Counted from the first letter of the stretch, positions 17,741-26,915 are shown. The stretch: DNA of 64,000 bases from P36-A1 sp049478495 (GCF_049478495.1 NZ_CP168083.1:1178001-1242000), one strand, 5' to 3'. The notes: generated by a model from the sequence alone, not told the origin. Numbers and translations: made by a program.

Positions 17741-18308
17741 CGTCTACACCTCCTGTGTTTCTTACTTTATCCTTTAACCTGTTAACTAAGAAAGGTTTTA
17801 TTGAATTAAGAATGATTGCTGTAGCTTTTTTATCTTGACTTGTAGTCCTGCTTCTTTTATTAAACATATCTAGCATAAACTGGTAATCGTTAATACCATC
17901 GTATTTATTATAGGATGTTTCTAAAAAAGCTCCTTCTTGATATAAATATCCGAGTAATTTCCTAGAAAAATACTCAAGGGACAAAGTAAGAAAAGCATTT
18001 TCTTCTACTGCATGAAGGAGTTTGAACAGTTGTTCCTTGACGTTAATTCCTTCATTCAAATCACTACATTCAAACTTCTTGATACAAGAGCTTCCAATAG
18101 GGTAAACCATAACTCCATTTTCGTTGTTCCTAATTGTATAAAGATATTTCAGACTTTCTTTACCACAAATACAGGATTCTAATTGTTGTTCATCTTCTTC
18201 TACATCATAGATAACCCACTCCATTACAGCTGAATCCCAGATTTTTGAGACGGATTTATCAATAACATTTTGTATTAAATTTCTGTAGTAACTACTTTGA
18301 TTGACCAT
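17721..18308 (-). CDS. Small Cys-rich protein inside the hsd operon
   Basis: 195 residues, soluble. Cys46 and Cys48 (ESCICGKE), Cys75 (IGSSCIKKF) and Cys81 form a likely treble-clef or zinc-ribbon-like pair: CxCG, then a beta-hairpin ending GSxCIKKF. The remainder is helical and charged. RBS AAGGAAG precedes the ATG by 8 bases. It sits between hsdS (32-base gap) and hsdR (20-base overlap), so it is made together with the restriction subunit. Not a canonical type I subunit. Possibly an accessory DNA-binding or restriction-modulating protein; function not known to me. Confidence 0.7.
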   Translation of the reverse strand: MVNQSSYYRNLIQNVIDKSVSKIWDSAVMEWVIYDVEEDEQQLESCICGKESLKYLYTIRNNENGVMVYPIGSSCIKKFECSDLNEGINVKEQLFKLLHAVEENAFLTLSLEYFSRKLLGYLYQEGAFLETSYNKYDGINDYQFMLDMFNKRSRTTSQDKKATAIILNSIKPFLVNRLKDKVRNTGGVDDGVCRR

Positions 18309-18340
18309 AATTTTCTTCCTTTTATTTTAGTGGTAAATCA

Positions 18341-19546
18341 TCATTTAGTTTCTTCGTCAGTTACAGTAATCTCACCAGTCATCAGTTTTGGAAGCAATGT
18401 ATCTCGGGTAGCCTTTAGCTGATGCTGCTCGAATAAAGAGTCTCTAATTTTTTCAATCATCGGGTTTACTATTTTTGAAAAATCTGAAATAACATCCATT
18501 GGCGGTATATCAATACTTAAATCAGCTAGTCCATTCTCCCATACAGCATAGGGCATAGTAGATCCTTTGGACGTACTATTGGCAAAATTAATAGAAGAAT
18601 TTTGATTACAGATCAATAATGCAAATTCCAAATATTCAGCATAGGTTGGTCGTAGAACAAAACACGTAGAACGAGTTATTCCTCTAAATGGAGCAACACA
18701 AACTCTGTGGAAGTAAACCCTCATCGCACCGATTAAGATGTCATTCTTGTCAAATGTTATCAAACTACTTTTTGCTTCATCGTTTGGTCGGAACGTATTT
18801 AGACCCAATGAATTCATCGGTAATTCATCAATCGGAACATATGGTAGATCTGGTTCTTCCCCTGACTTTATCGTATTCTTAACTTGCATTAATATGTCCG
18901 ATAACTTACCATTAGTCCAGTTAGAAGGTTTTACTCCACCAAAAGGTTCATAATCAATAAACCAAGATGTAAAAATTGACTGAGCCATCTCTGCTAAATG
19001 ATGATTTATCTTTTTATTATTTTCAATCTTTTCATCTAATGAGCGTAGCGTTATTGAAATTTTTTTCTGTTCATCTAAACTTGGTAAGTCAATCTCAACC
19101 TCTCCAATTTGCTTTGTGGATATGTTAACTTGAGAAGCACTTCCTGTTGCTCTTTGGGCTAAGTCATAAAAATTACTAAATTCACGAAAAAAGTAATATA
19201 AGTAATCTTTATCCACTTGATCTTCATAAGGTATAATTTTGCATACCCTTTGATTCAATAATGCTGGTTCATCAAACTGATATCTGGAAACTCGTCCAAC
19301 CCAAGTTAACGGATTAGATTTACTAACAGGGTCACCTGTAAGTGCAAACAACACATCATCCTTGTGTACAACGTACTTTTCTTGATTGCTACTTATAGTT
19401 TCAATTGATGCACTGTCATTAAAAAATTGAGTCAGTCCATTTTTTAATTCTTTTATCTTAATGACTTTGTAATCACCGTTTTCTACGAAGTCCTTTGATT
19501 TAAAGGCATATCCGTTTTGAAATTCACATACTTCACTCAATTTCAT
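18341..19546 (-). CDS. hsdS: Type I restriction specificity subunit (HsdS)
   Basis: 401 residues, full length: target recognition domain 1 (about residues 1-150), central conserved helix with KKINHHLAEMAQSIFTSWFIDYEPF (about 179-203), TRD2 (about 210-355) and a C-terminal conserved helix with RDTLLPKLMTGEI. It recognises a bipartite DNA target and directs both HsdM and HsdR. AGGAG lies before the ATG. The KINHHL coding region contains the 19-bp sequence also found, in one inverted and one direct copy, at the cassette and the second hsdS, so TRD2 is exchangeable by recombination. Confidence 0.95.
   Translation of the reverse strand: MKLSEVCEFQNGYAFKSKDFVENGDYKVIKIKELKNGLTQFFNDSASIETISSNQEKYVVHKDDVLFALTGDPVSKSNPLTWVGRVSRYQFDEPALLNQRVCKIIPYEDQVDKDYLYYFFREFSNFYDLAQRATGSASQVNISTKQIGEVEIDLPSLDEQKKISITLRSLDEKIENNKKINHHLAEMAQSIFTSWFIDYEPFGGVKPSNWTNGKLSDILMQVKNTIKSGEEPDLPYVPIDELPMNSLGLNTFRPNDEAKSSLITFDKNDILIGAMRVYFHRVCVAPFRGITRSTCFVLRPTYAEYLEFALLICNQNSSINFANSTSKGSTMPYAVWENGLADLSIDIPPMDVISDFSKIVNPMIEKIRDSLFEQHQLKATRDTLLPKLMTGEITVTDEETK
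18994..19012. repeat. Shufflon site A inside hsdS
   Basis: CTAAATGATGATTTATCTT, encoding the KINHHL helix of hsdS on the minus strand. Exact match to 21246-21264 and exact inverse of 20597-20615. Confidence 0.85.
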
Positions 19547-19555
19547 AGAGGTCTC

Positions 19556-20545
19556 CTAACTAATAAATTTTCGATGTGAGTTCTTCACATTCGTTTGGTT
19601 GACCATTGCATAATTCATGGTCGTATCAATTTTTACATGCCCTAACAAATGTTGAACTTGCTCTATGGGCATTCCTTTATCTATCGCTCTTGTAGCCAAT
19701 GTTCTTCTAAACTTATGAGGATGAATTTTATTCAAGTCTGCTTTTTTCCCAATATCTCGAAGTCTTGTCTCGACTCCACCAATCATCAATCGATTGAAAG
19801 GATTGGCTAAGGTAACAAACAGTGCTGGGTTATCATCTACACGACTTTCAAGATAATTAAGCAGGTGAATCTTCGTCCTTGCATCAAAATAAACCATACG
19901 CTCACTACCACCTTTTCCTAAGACGACACACTCTCTTTCAAAAAAATTGATAACTTCTCTGTTTAGTCCAACCAGCTCACCAACTCGCATCCCTGTTGAA
20001 GCAAGTAAATCTATCATCGCTAGGTCTCGAATTTCATCACTTGCATCACGTAGTAATTCAAGTCCTTCGTCAGAGATTGTTTCTTTGATAGGTTTATCTG
20101 TTTTTATTTTATGAATCCTTCTTACAGGACTTTTCAAAATATAATCTTCATCTTCCAACCAACCAAAGAAACTACTAAATATTCTTCGCATATTATCAAT
20201 TGTCACCTTGCTAGAATTTCTCTTTTTCTGATAGTCTGCAAGGTATCCTCGCAAATTATCTGTCGTAATATCTCTAATAGGCTGATTCACTTGTTCAATC
20301 ATTCTGTGAACTATCATTTCGTAATACTTCAAAGATTTTTCTGAACATCCCTCTACTCGCTTTGCTGAAATAAAGATTTCAAGCATTTTCTGATTATCAA
20401 TTTCATCTTGTCCTGATGTCGCTGCCATTGTCACTTCGAATGAATGAAAGCTATTAGTCAGAACTCTTTTTAATTCCTCCATCTGCGATTGTGTCAGGCA
20501 ACTTGCCATCTCCATTTGAATTTTTGTAATTAATTTATCTTTCAT
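19556..20545 (-). CDS. Tyrosine recombinase, probable hsdS invertase
   Basis: 329 residues. N-terminal SAM-like core-binding domain (about 50-140) and catalytic domain (150-329) with the full set: R187 in STGMRVGEL, H277-x-x-R280 in HPHKFRRT, H303 in LLGHVKID, nucleophile Y312 in TTMNYAMV. Located between hsdS and the inverted hsdS cassette, this is the usual place for the CreX/PsrA-type recombinase that shuffles TRDs. RBS GAGGTAGGGAAG upstream. Its stop is 9 bases before hsdS, so it may be co-transcribed. Confidence 0.93.
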   Translation of the reverse strand: MKDKLITKIQMEMASCLTQSQMEELKRVLTNSFHSFEVTMAATSGQDEIDNQKMLEIFISAKRVEGCSEKSLKYYEMIVHRMIEQVNQPIRDITTDNLRGYLADYQKKRNSSKVTIDNMRRIFSSFFGWLEDEDYILKSPVRRIHKIKTDKPIKETISDEGLELLRDASDEIRDLAMIDLLASTGMRVGELVGLNREVINFFERECVVLGKGGSERMVYFDARTKIHLLNYLESRVDDNPALFVTLANPFNRLMIGGVETRLRDIGKKADLNKIHPHKFRRTLATRAIDKGMPIEQVQHLLGHVKIDTTMNYAMVNQTNVKNSHRKFIS

Positions 20546-20596
20546 ACTTCCCTACCTCGTTTCTTCTAAATTCTAGCAAGAATCGGAGGTAGGAAG

Positions 20597-20615
20597 AAGA
20601 TAAATCATCATTTAG
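20597..20615. repeat. Shufflon site B at the start of the silent cassette
   Basis: AAGATAAATCATCATTTAG, the exact inverse of sites A and C. It encodes KINHHL in plus orientation directly before the cassette TRD. Confidence 0.85.
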
Positions 20616-20620
20616 AGCAG

Positions 20621-21241
20621 ATGATATTTCTAAATTTCAGCAACTATTTTGTAGATAAATCCTTTCGGCAATCAAGATTAGGTGATGAATGCATCATTTC
20701 TCTTGGAGGAACTCCTAGTCGCTCAAAACCAGAATATTGGAGCGGAACAATTCCATGGATAAATTCTGGTGAAATAAACAAGTTCCGAATTATTGAGCCA
20801 ACAGAAAAAATCTCCGAACTGGGACTTGCAAAATCTTCCACAAAACTGTTGCCTGCACATACTACTGTATTAGCCATAACTGGGGCTACACTTGGACAAG
20901 TTAGCTTATTAGAAATAGCAAGTTGCACCAATCAATCGGTTGTTGGCGTACAGGGGAGCAAAAAGATTCCTTACACCTATATTTATCCATTTATTATCGA
21001 ACGTATTCATCAGTTAATTGCAAAACAAACTGGTGGAGCCCAACAACATATCAACAAAGGCAACGTTGAAGAACTAGAGCTTCCGATATACGATTCTGAA
21101 GTAATTGAAGAGTACAATAAATTAGTCAATCCATTATTTAATGCAATTAGTAATAACTGTTTTGAGATTGAACGTCTGGTTGAATTACGTGATACATTAT
21201 TGCCAAAACTCATGTCTGGCGAGCTATCAGTAACTGACTAA
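20621..21241 (+). pseudogene. Silent hsdS half-gene cassette (TRD2), inverted
   Basis: 206 codons encoding one TRD (RLGDECIISLGGTPSRSKPEYW ... GGAQQHINKGNVEELELP) plus the C-terminal conserved helix RDTLLPKLMSGELSVTD. The frame is open upstream through KINHHL at site B. It lacks a first TRD, promoter and RBS, and is opposite to the operon, so it is a storage cassette rather than a working gene. Inversion between sites B and C would append it to the second hsdS; inversion between A and B would place it in the first hsdS. Confidence 0.85.
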
Positions 21242-21561
21242 GCCGCTAAATGATGATTTATCTTTTTGTTTTCATCAATTCTATTATCTAAAGCAGTTAA
21301 AGTACTAGCAATCTCTCTTTGACTTTCAATACTCAAATCTGGCACTTGATATTGCATAATGGCAGATTTATCACCACGAGGCATTTTCGTGCCTTTCGAT
21401 GTCGCTGTATCGTACTCAAAGAATGCATCATCAGACAAAACATAATAAAGAAATTTCGAATCAACATCTTTATTTGCACGAATCACAAGAACATCATTTG
21501 AACAACCACCTTCATTTTCTGCATACCAAATTTTTTTAAAATAAGGTCGGATATTGGAAAT
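21238..21561 (-). pseudogene. 3' part of second hsdS (TRD1 end), cut by IS3 element
   Basis: Continues the gene that starts at 23572. Reads SNIRPYFKKIWYAENEGG ... TATSKGTKMPRGDKSAIM ... LTALDNRIDENKKINHHLAA and stops, ending exactly at shufflon site C. Thus only TRD1 and the central helix are present, as expected for a recipient half-gene. The IS at 21562-23380 separates it from its first ~60 codons. Confidence 0.85.
21246..21264. repeat. Shufflon site C at the end of the second hsdS
   Basis: CTAAATGATGATTTATCTT, identical to site A and inverse to site B, encoding KINHHL of the truncated second hsdS. Confidence 0.85.
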
Positions 21562-21622
21562 TGAACTGACACCCGTCAAGTAGACAGTGTAAATAATTAA
21601 ATTCTTAACATTGCAATATAGC

Positions 21623-22618
21623 TTAAACACAAGTTGTTTGAGTTATATTGTTTTTTCTATCTATATTTTCCCAGTATTTAACCACTTTAGGATTTGGAAC
21701 GATTGGATAAGTTACAACCACTAAATTATTTTTAATCTGATCTAAAGCTTCATTTCTAACTTCTATTGGTGTTTTATAGTTAAATCTAGGTTGTAATCTT
21801 ATATTATTATAGAAGTATATGTGTTCAATAATATAATCTTTTAACTCAGATATACTATTTGCTTTATTGTAATCTACCATTTCAGTTTTTAGTATTGCCC
21901 AGAATTTCTCGATTGGACCATTATCTATACACCTTCCAACTCGTGACATACTTTGTACCATGTTTTGATCTTCCAACATTCTTTTAAATGCTTTTGATGT
22001 GAACTGATAACCTCTATCGCTATGAAACATAGCTTTAGAATTAGGGTTATTATTTATTGCTTCTCTATATGCATCGAATACTAATATATTATCGTTTCTT
22101 TCGGATATTTGATATCCAACTATTGTATTATCAAACAAATCTATAATAGCTGCCAAATATAGTTTTAATCCTGTTGATGATATTTTAAACTCAGTAACAT
22201 CACAACACCATTTTTCATTTGGTAAATTAGTGCTAAAATCTCTGTTCATAATATTTTGTGCAACTACTTCAGGAGTACTTCTAATATATTTTGGTTTAGA
22301 GCTCTTTCTAATTTTTGCCTGAAGGTTTGATATTTTCATAATACGATATATTCTTTTAGGATTATAATTTGCGCAAAATTCTCTATTAACCATTGCACAC
22401 ATTATTCTATAACCAAATATATATTTATATTCCTCTTGTTTTTGCTTAATAAACTTATAGATTTCTATATTTTCTATATCTTGCTTTGATTCTGATCTTT
22501 TTAACCATTTGTAATAACTACTTCTATTTAGTTTTAATATTTTACAAGTAAATTTAATACTAATTCCTTCACTATAAAATGCCTTTACTAATTCATATTC
22601 TATTTCATTTTTCGGCGT
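21623..22618 (-). CDS. IS3-family transposase OrfB (DDE integrase)
   Basis: About 331 residues when read from the OrfA overlap. HTH_21 region at the N-terminus (SSYYKWLKRSESKQ), then the rve catalytic core: D in WCCDVTEFK, D in FHSDRGYQF, E in NGPIEKFWAILKTE. No ATG lies before residue 73, so expression must come from a -1 frameshift at the A-run near 22612 that fuses it to OrfA. The catalytic core is intact, so the element may still be active. Confidence 0.9.
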   Translation of the reverse strand, partial: TPKNEIEYELVKAFYSEGISIKFTCKILKLNRSSYYKWLKRSESKQDIENIEIYKFIKQKQEEYKYIFGYRIMCAMVNREFCANYNPKRIYRIMKISNLQAKIRKSSKPKYIRSTPEVVAQNIMNRDFSTNLPNEKWCCDVTEFKISSTGLKLYLAAIIDLFDNTIVGYQISERNDNILVFDAYREAINNNPNSKAMFHSDRGYQFTSKAFKRMLEDQNMVQSMSRVGRCIDNGPIEKFWAILKTEMVDYNKANSISELKDYIIEHIYFYNNIRLQPRFNYKTPIEVRNEALDQIKNNLVVVTYPIVPNPKVVKYWENIDRKNNITQTTCV

Positions 22619-23310
22619 GAAAGTAACACGCTCCTTTCTTTCTCTTCTAGCTTTTTTAGAATTTTATTCTCTAGTTCTTTCAATTCCAATTCTCTTTTTA
22701 GTCTTGAATTATCACGCTGAAGTAGTTCAATTTCATCTAATTCACTATCATCTTTCTTGCGACCACGATTATCTTTTAAACCATCAACTCCATCCTTTAA
22801 ATATTTTCTAGTCCAATTGTAAACGTTAGAATAACTAGTTTTATACTTACTAGCAGTATCGATATAATTTAAGCTATTTTCAATACAATATTTTGCAATA
22901 GCTAACTTTTGATCATAAGTATATTTATTATTGTCTTTCATATAGACACCATTACTTTCTAAAGGCTTATGAGCCTTTGTTTCTATATGATTATTATACT
23001 TATTAATCCAAGATTGTAAAATACTGATTGAGCTTATATTATATTTACCGATGATATCATTTAAAGAACCTAATCCATTAATATAATCATTAATTGCATA
23101 ATTTTTCAAATCAGTTGAATAAGACTTATTAAATTTATTGGTTATCAATGCTTGTTCACCATTGCTTATATATTTATTTAACCATCTTCTTATAGTGGAT
23201 TCATTTACAGTTAATCTATACGCAGCATTACTAACTGATTCGACCCCACCAACTATGTCTAATACAGTTTTCATCTTTATCTCAAAACTGAATTTAGCTT
23301 TTCTTCCCAT
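22600..23310 (-). CDS. IS3-family transposase OrfA (multi-HTH)
   Basis: 236 residues with three helix-turn-helix repeats (RLTVNESTIRRWLNKY about 27-42, NISSISILQSWINKY about 90-104, KTSYSNVYNWTRKYL about 158-172) and a C-terminal leucine-zipper-like coiled coil (LLQRDNSRLKRELELKELE). GGAGGTG precedes the ATG. It binds the IS ends and fuses with OrfB by frameshifting. Confidence 0.88.
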   Translation of the reverse strand: MGRKAKFSFEIKMKTVLDIVGGVESVSNAAYRLTVNESTIRRWLNKYISNGEQALITNKFNKSYSTDLKNYAINDYINGLGSLNDIIGKYNISSISILQSWINKYNNHIETKAHKPLESNGVYMKDNNKYTYDQKLAIAKYCIENSLNYIDTASKYKTSYSNVYNWTRKYLKDGVDGLKDNRGRKKDDSELDEIELLQRDNSRLKRELELKELENKILKKLEEKERSVLLSRRKMK

Positions 23311-23380
23311 AATAAAACACCTCCAAAATATTTAGTGTAATTTGTTTTTTTACACTGTCCACTTTAGAGGTATCATATCA

Positions 23381-23572
23381 CATAAGAACATCACCTTTTT
23401 TATACGAAGTAGTGGTTTTCCCCATTGGTAGCTTATTGGCCTCAATTACTCCACCTTTGTTTGGCATCATATTCTCTGTGGAAATATAATTATCCAAGTT
23501 TAAACTTGCAACCTCAACTCTCCCATTCATGTAATTACTCGTTTCCGAGAGCATTTTATATTTCAAATCCAA
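23381..23572 (-). pseudogene. 5' part of second hsdS, cut by IS3 element
   Basis: First ~63 codons of an HsdS: KMLSETSNYMNGRVEVASLN ... NKGGVIEANKLPMGKTT ... YKKGDVLM, where the IS begins. The start is TTG at 23572 or, more likely, the ATG at 23554 that overlaps the hsdM stop. Together with 21238-21561 it forms a TRD1-only hsdS of about 170 residues designed to acquire a TRD2 cassette. Confidence 0.85.
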
Positions 23573-25058
23573 TCGCCCCCAATCGTTCTTTTATCTCTGT
23601 TTCCAATTCATGTGAACGAACAAACATCTCTGCTAATTCTGATGTCAAGCGTTCCATTTTCTCCTCAAATGGTTCTCCATCATCTTCTTGCTCTTCAAGC
23701 CCTACATAACGGCCTGGAGTTAAAACATAATCTTGCTTTGCAATGTCTGCTATTCCAACCACAGCGCAGAAACCTTTGATATCTTCTAGTTCTCCATTTT
23801 GAAAGGACTCAAAAGTATCGGCAATCTTTTTAATTTCCTCGTTATTTAAATCACGGTGCTTACGGTCAATCAGTTCTCCCATTTTACGAGCATCAATAAA
23901 TACTGTCTTCCCAGATTGTTTTTTATCACGAGAAATAAACCATAAACAAGCTGGAATCGTAACACTATAAAAGAGATTTGATGGTAAAGCCACAATACCT
24001 TCAATTAAGTCTGCTTCAATAATTTTCTTACGGATTTCCCCTTCTCCACCTGTCGAAGTCGAAAGGGAACCGTTGGCTAATACCAATCCTATCTTTCCTC
24101 CCGGTGCCAAGTGAGAAATCATGTGTTGAATCCAGGCATAGTTGGCATTTCCCTTTGGTGGTGTTCCATAAGCCCAACGTCTATCATCTTCGAGAGATTG
24201 ATCCCACCAATCAGAAATATTGAATGGAGGATTTGCCATAATGTAATCTGCCTTCAAAGTTGGATGCAAATCATTTAAAAATGTATTCGCCTGATAAGGA
24301 CCAAAATCTGCCTCAAGTCCACGAATAGCCATGTTCATTTTGGCCATTTTCCATGTATCTGGATTAGACTCTTCTCCATAAATTGAGAGATCATTAATAT
24401 TTCCACTATGTTCTTTGATAAATTTGGCAGATTGTACGAACATGCCACCAGAACCACATGCAGGATCGTATACTCTGCCCTTATAAGGTTTCAATATCTC
24501 AACGATTGTCTTAACAATAGAAGTTGGCGTGTAGAACTCGCCTCCCCCTTTTCCTTCTTGAGTTGCAAATTGTTCGATGAAATATTCATAGGCACGTCCA
24601 AGCAAATCTTTTTCTTCATTTTCATCATGCATGTTAATATTTGTGAAAATATCAACCACATTCCCAAGCACTCTTTTATCGAGGTCAGGGTTCGCATATA
24701 TAATAGGAAGGACATTCTTCAATGTTTTGTTTTCTTTTTCAATAGCACGCATCGCATTATCAAGCACAATTCCAATTTCTGGTGTAAATGCTTTTTCTGC
24801 AATTAATTTCCAACGTGCATCTTCTGGAACAAAGAAGACATTTTTTTCTAGATAAGCATCACGATCTTCTTCATCTCCATATCCTTCTTCGATTAACTCT
24901 TGATGACGATACTCAAAAGCATCTGATACGTATTTCAAAAAGATTAATCCTACCACTACTTTTCGATACTCTGAGGATGACACATGATTTCTCATTGCAT
25001 CTGCTGCTGCCCACAACTCTTTTTCAAAACCGATTTTTGCATTTGTTTGTTTTGCCAT
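23556..25058 (-). CDS. hsdM: Type I modification methyltransferase (HsdM)
   Basis: 500 residues. N-terminal HsdM_N (about 1-140), then the N6-adenine methylase domain with SAM motif I DPACGSGGM (198-206) and catalytic NPPF (276-279), both canonical. It methylates the HsdS-selected target and, with HsdS, forms the M2S core. AGGAGAG precedes the ATG at 25058. Second gene of the operon, five bases after the M/S-like fusion, with its stop overlapping the second hsdS start. Confidence 0.96.
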   Translation of the reverse strand: MAKQTNAKIGFEKELWAAADAMRNHVSSSEYRKVVVGLIFLKYVSDAFEYRHQELIEEGYGDEEDRDAYLEKNVFFVPEDARWKLIAEKAFTPEIGIVLDNAMRAIEKENKTLKNVLPIIYANPDLDKRVLGNVVDIFTNINMHDENEEKDLLGRAYEYFIEQFATQEGKGGGEFYTPTSIVKTIVEILKPYKGRVYDPACGSGGMFVQSAKFIKEHSGNINDLSIYGEESNPDTWKMAKMNMAIRGLEADFGPYQANTFLNDLHPTLKADYIMANPPFNISDWWDQSLEDDRRWAYGTPPKGNANYAWIQHMISHLAPGGKIGLVLANGSLSTSTGGEGEIRKKIIEADLIEGIVALPSNLFYSVTIPACLWFISRDKKQSGKTVFIDARKMGELIDRKHRDLNNEEIKKIADTFESFQNGELEDIKGFCAVVGIADIAKQDYVLTPGRYVGLEEQEDDGEPFEEKMERLTSELAEMFVRSHELETEIKERLGAIGFEI

Positions 25059-25063
25059 TTTTA

Positions 25064-26896
25064 CTACTCTCCTACTCTATGATATTTATCAGATGTGATT
25101 TCAAAAGCCTCTGTTATAGGTAATGATTGATAAAATGCTCTCTTTATATTATATTCCTTTAAACGTAACATCTCTAATTCTTTTTCTATCTCTTCTATGC
25201 CCTGCTTGTACTCTAACTTAGATTTCGTTTGTTCTTCAAGAGTGAGCCTAGGAATCGGGAGCTCTCTCAAATCCTGAAGACTAATTTGGCGAATGGTAGT
25301 TCCTCTAGAAATTCGCTCTAAAAGTACTTTAGCCATTGGACTTTCCAAATAAATTTTTAACCACTCTGAGTCGCAGTCTTTATGTGTTCTAATCCTAATT
25401 AAGTTAGCATTGAAAAGTAATGACTCATCATCAATATCTACATATCCAACTTTATTTGTTGTACCACGTATACTAAGAAGCAAGTCTCCTTTAAAAACAC
25501 TATAGTCATCAATATTTTTTATATCTGATGAAACGCTGACTAATTCATCATAATTAATACCTTTCTCTGTGATATCAGAGATTCTGATGACTTGATATTT
25601 TCCATTTTCATCTTCTGATGAGCGAGTGTTATTAAATCCTCTACTTAAAGTGGCAACATCAGTTAACTTTATTGTTTCAATATTTTCTAGTCTATTGAAG
25701 TTAGCTTTTATTTCTAGTCCATCAAATTGATAGCTGTCTTGCACCACATAGGAATCTACAGTAAGATCTCCATTGCGAATTTCTTTTAATGAAACCAATG
25801 AAGAAAATCCTTTAATCGAATCTTTACTTTCAAAGACTGCCATGATTTTACCTATTAGTTCACTCGGTAATATGCGTTCTCGTCTATTTATAACTGTAAC
25901 CATTTCTTCGGACACTTTTATAAATTGAACTTGCTCCCTCACATTATCTTTTTTATTTGTGTTCAAGACTAAAATTGCCGTTGGAATCATTGTGTTATTA
26001 AATATCCCATTAGGTAATGAAATGACAGCTTCAATGAAATCAAAGTTTAGGATGGATTGGCGAATAATTCTATCTGGTCCACTTCTAAATAACGCTCCAT
26101 TCGGCACGACAATAACTGCTCGTCCTCCATCAGTTTTGATAGCTGACAAAGCATTACTAACAAAAGCCCAATCTCCTACAGACTTAGATAACGGACCAAA
26201 CTTAAAGCGGTCGTCATTTGACAAATCACTTTCTATCCTCAGACCGAAGGGCGGAACTTGAATAACTTTATCAAATTTTCCATAATGAAGATACTCAGGT
26301 TTTTTTAAGGTATCGCCTATTAATATTTCTGATTCTTGTGCTCCATTCACAATCAAATTAATAGCAGCAAATACTCCAACCTCTTCATTTATTTCTTGCC
26401 CAACTAATATCGATGGATGGTATTGAATGGCTTCAATAAGAGTACCTGCCGAACCAACTGTCGCATCCAAAACACTATCCCCTTGTTCTATCTCAGCCAA
26501 GGCTACAATTAACGTGTTCAAACTTGAAGAATTAACAGTGTTTGAATTGTTTATTCCTTGATTTCTCATCACATCAAAACCTGCGTCAATCAACATCTTT
26601 GAACTGCATTCATTTAATAATTTTAAAGTTTCACGATATTTACCGTCTGGAAGTCTTGTGATAACTTCGTCTACCCTTTTAAGAAACCCAGTTACATTCG
26701 GAATATGTTTTTCTTGAATTAAGTCTTGCTCTAAGTGGCCATTAAATGATTCTTTATTTTGAAGCATCAGATTTTTTATTACATCTTTGTTCTTATATTT
26801 AAGATATGCACTTGCTATTAAAATAAAAGGCATATCATAAGGTGTCATACTCCCACGCCACTCATTGGCAATTTTCCATTCTATTTCGTTTGTCAT
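25064..26896 (-). CDS. N6-methylase-like / HsdS-like fusion with degenerate catalytic motif
   Basis: 610 residues. Residues 120-330 follow an HsdM-type methylase fold: motif I reads VLDATVGSAGTL (142-153) in place of DPACGSGGM, and the catalytic NPPF reads VPPF (214-217), so the Asn/Asp that holds the target adenine amino group is replaced by Val. Residues 408-600 are an HsdS-like TRD plus helix (KLTDVATLSRGFNNTR ... RGTTIRQISLQDLRELPIP). GGAGG precedes the ATG. First gene of the hsd operon. Probably a non-catalytic DNA-recognition or regulatory subunit; the alternative is decay, but the frame is fully open. Confidence 0.85.
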   Translation of the reverse strand: MTNEIEWKIANEWRGSMTPYDMPFILIASAYLKYKNKDVIKNLMLQNKESFNGHLEQDLIQEKHIPNVTGFLKRVDEVITRLPDGKYRETLKLLNECSSKMLIDAGFDVMRNQGINNSNTVNSSSLNTLIVALAEIEQGDSVLDATVGSAGTLIEAIQYHPSILVGQEINEEVGVFAAINLIVNGAQESEILIGDTLKKPEYLHYGKFDKVIQVPPFGLRIESDLSNDDRFKFGPLSKSVGDWAFVSNALSAIKTDGGRAVIVVPNGALFRSGPDRIIRQSILNFDFIEAVISLPNGIFNNTMIPTAILVLNTNKKDNVREQVQFIKVSEEMVTVINRRERILPSELIGKIMAVFESKDSIKGFSSLVSLKEIRNGDLTVDSYVVQDSYQFDGLEIKANFNRLENIETIKLTDVATLSRGFNNTRSSEDENGKYQVIRISDITEKGINYDELVSVSSDIKNIDDYSVFKGDLLLSIRGTTNKVGYVDIDDESLLFNANLIRIRTHKDCDSEWLKIYLESPMAKVLLERISRGTTIRQISLQDLRELPIPRLTLEEQTKSKLEYKQGIEEIEKELEMLRLKEYNIKRAFYQSLPITEAFEITSDKYHRVGE

Positions 26897-26915
26897 GTAA
26901 TCCTCCGTTCTACTT

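Larger units (their letters stand above)
21562..23380 (-). mobile_element. IS3-family insertion sequence (IS150-like), 1819 bp
   Basis: Ends TGAACTGACACC (21562) and GGTATCATATCA (to 23380) are imperfect inverted repeats that share GACAGTGTAAA further in. It contains orfA and orfB in overlapping frames, as in IS3 elements. The flanking triplets AAT (21559-21561) and CAT (23381-23383) are probably a 3-bp target duplication with one change: restoring AAT rebuilds the conserved GDVLISNIRP of HsdS. At 1.8 kb it is long for IS3 because orfA encodes 236 residues. Confidence 0.9.
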
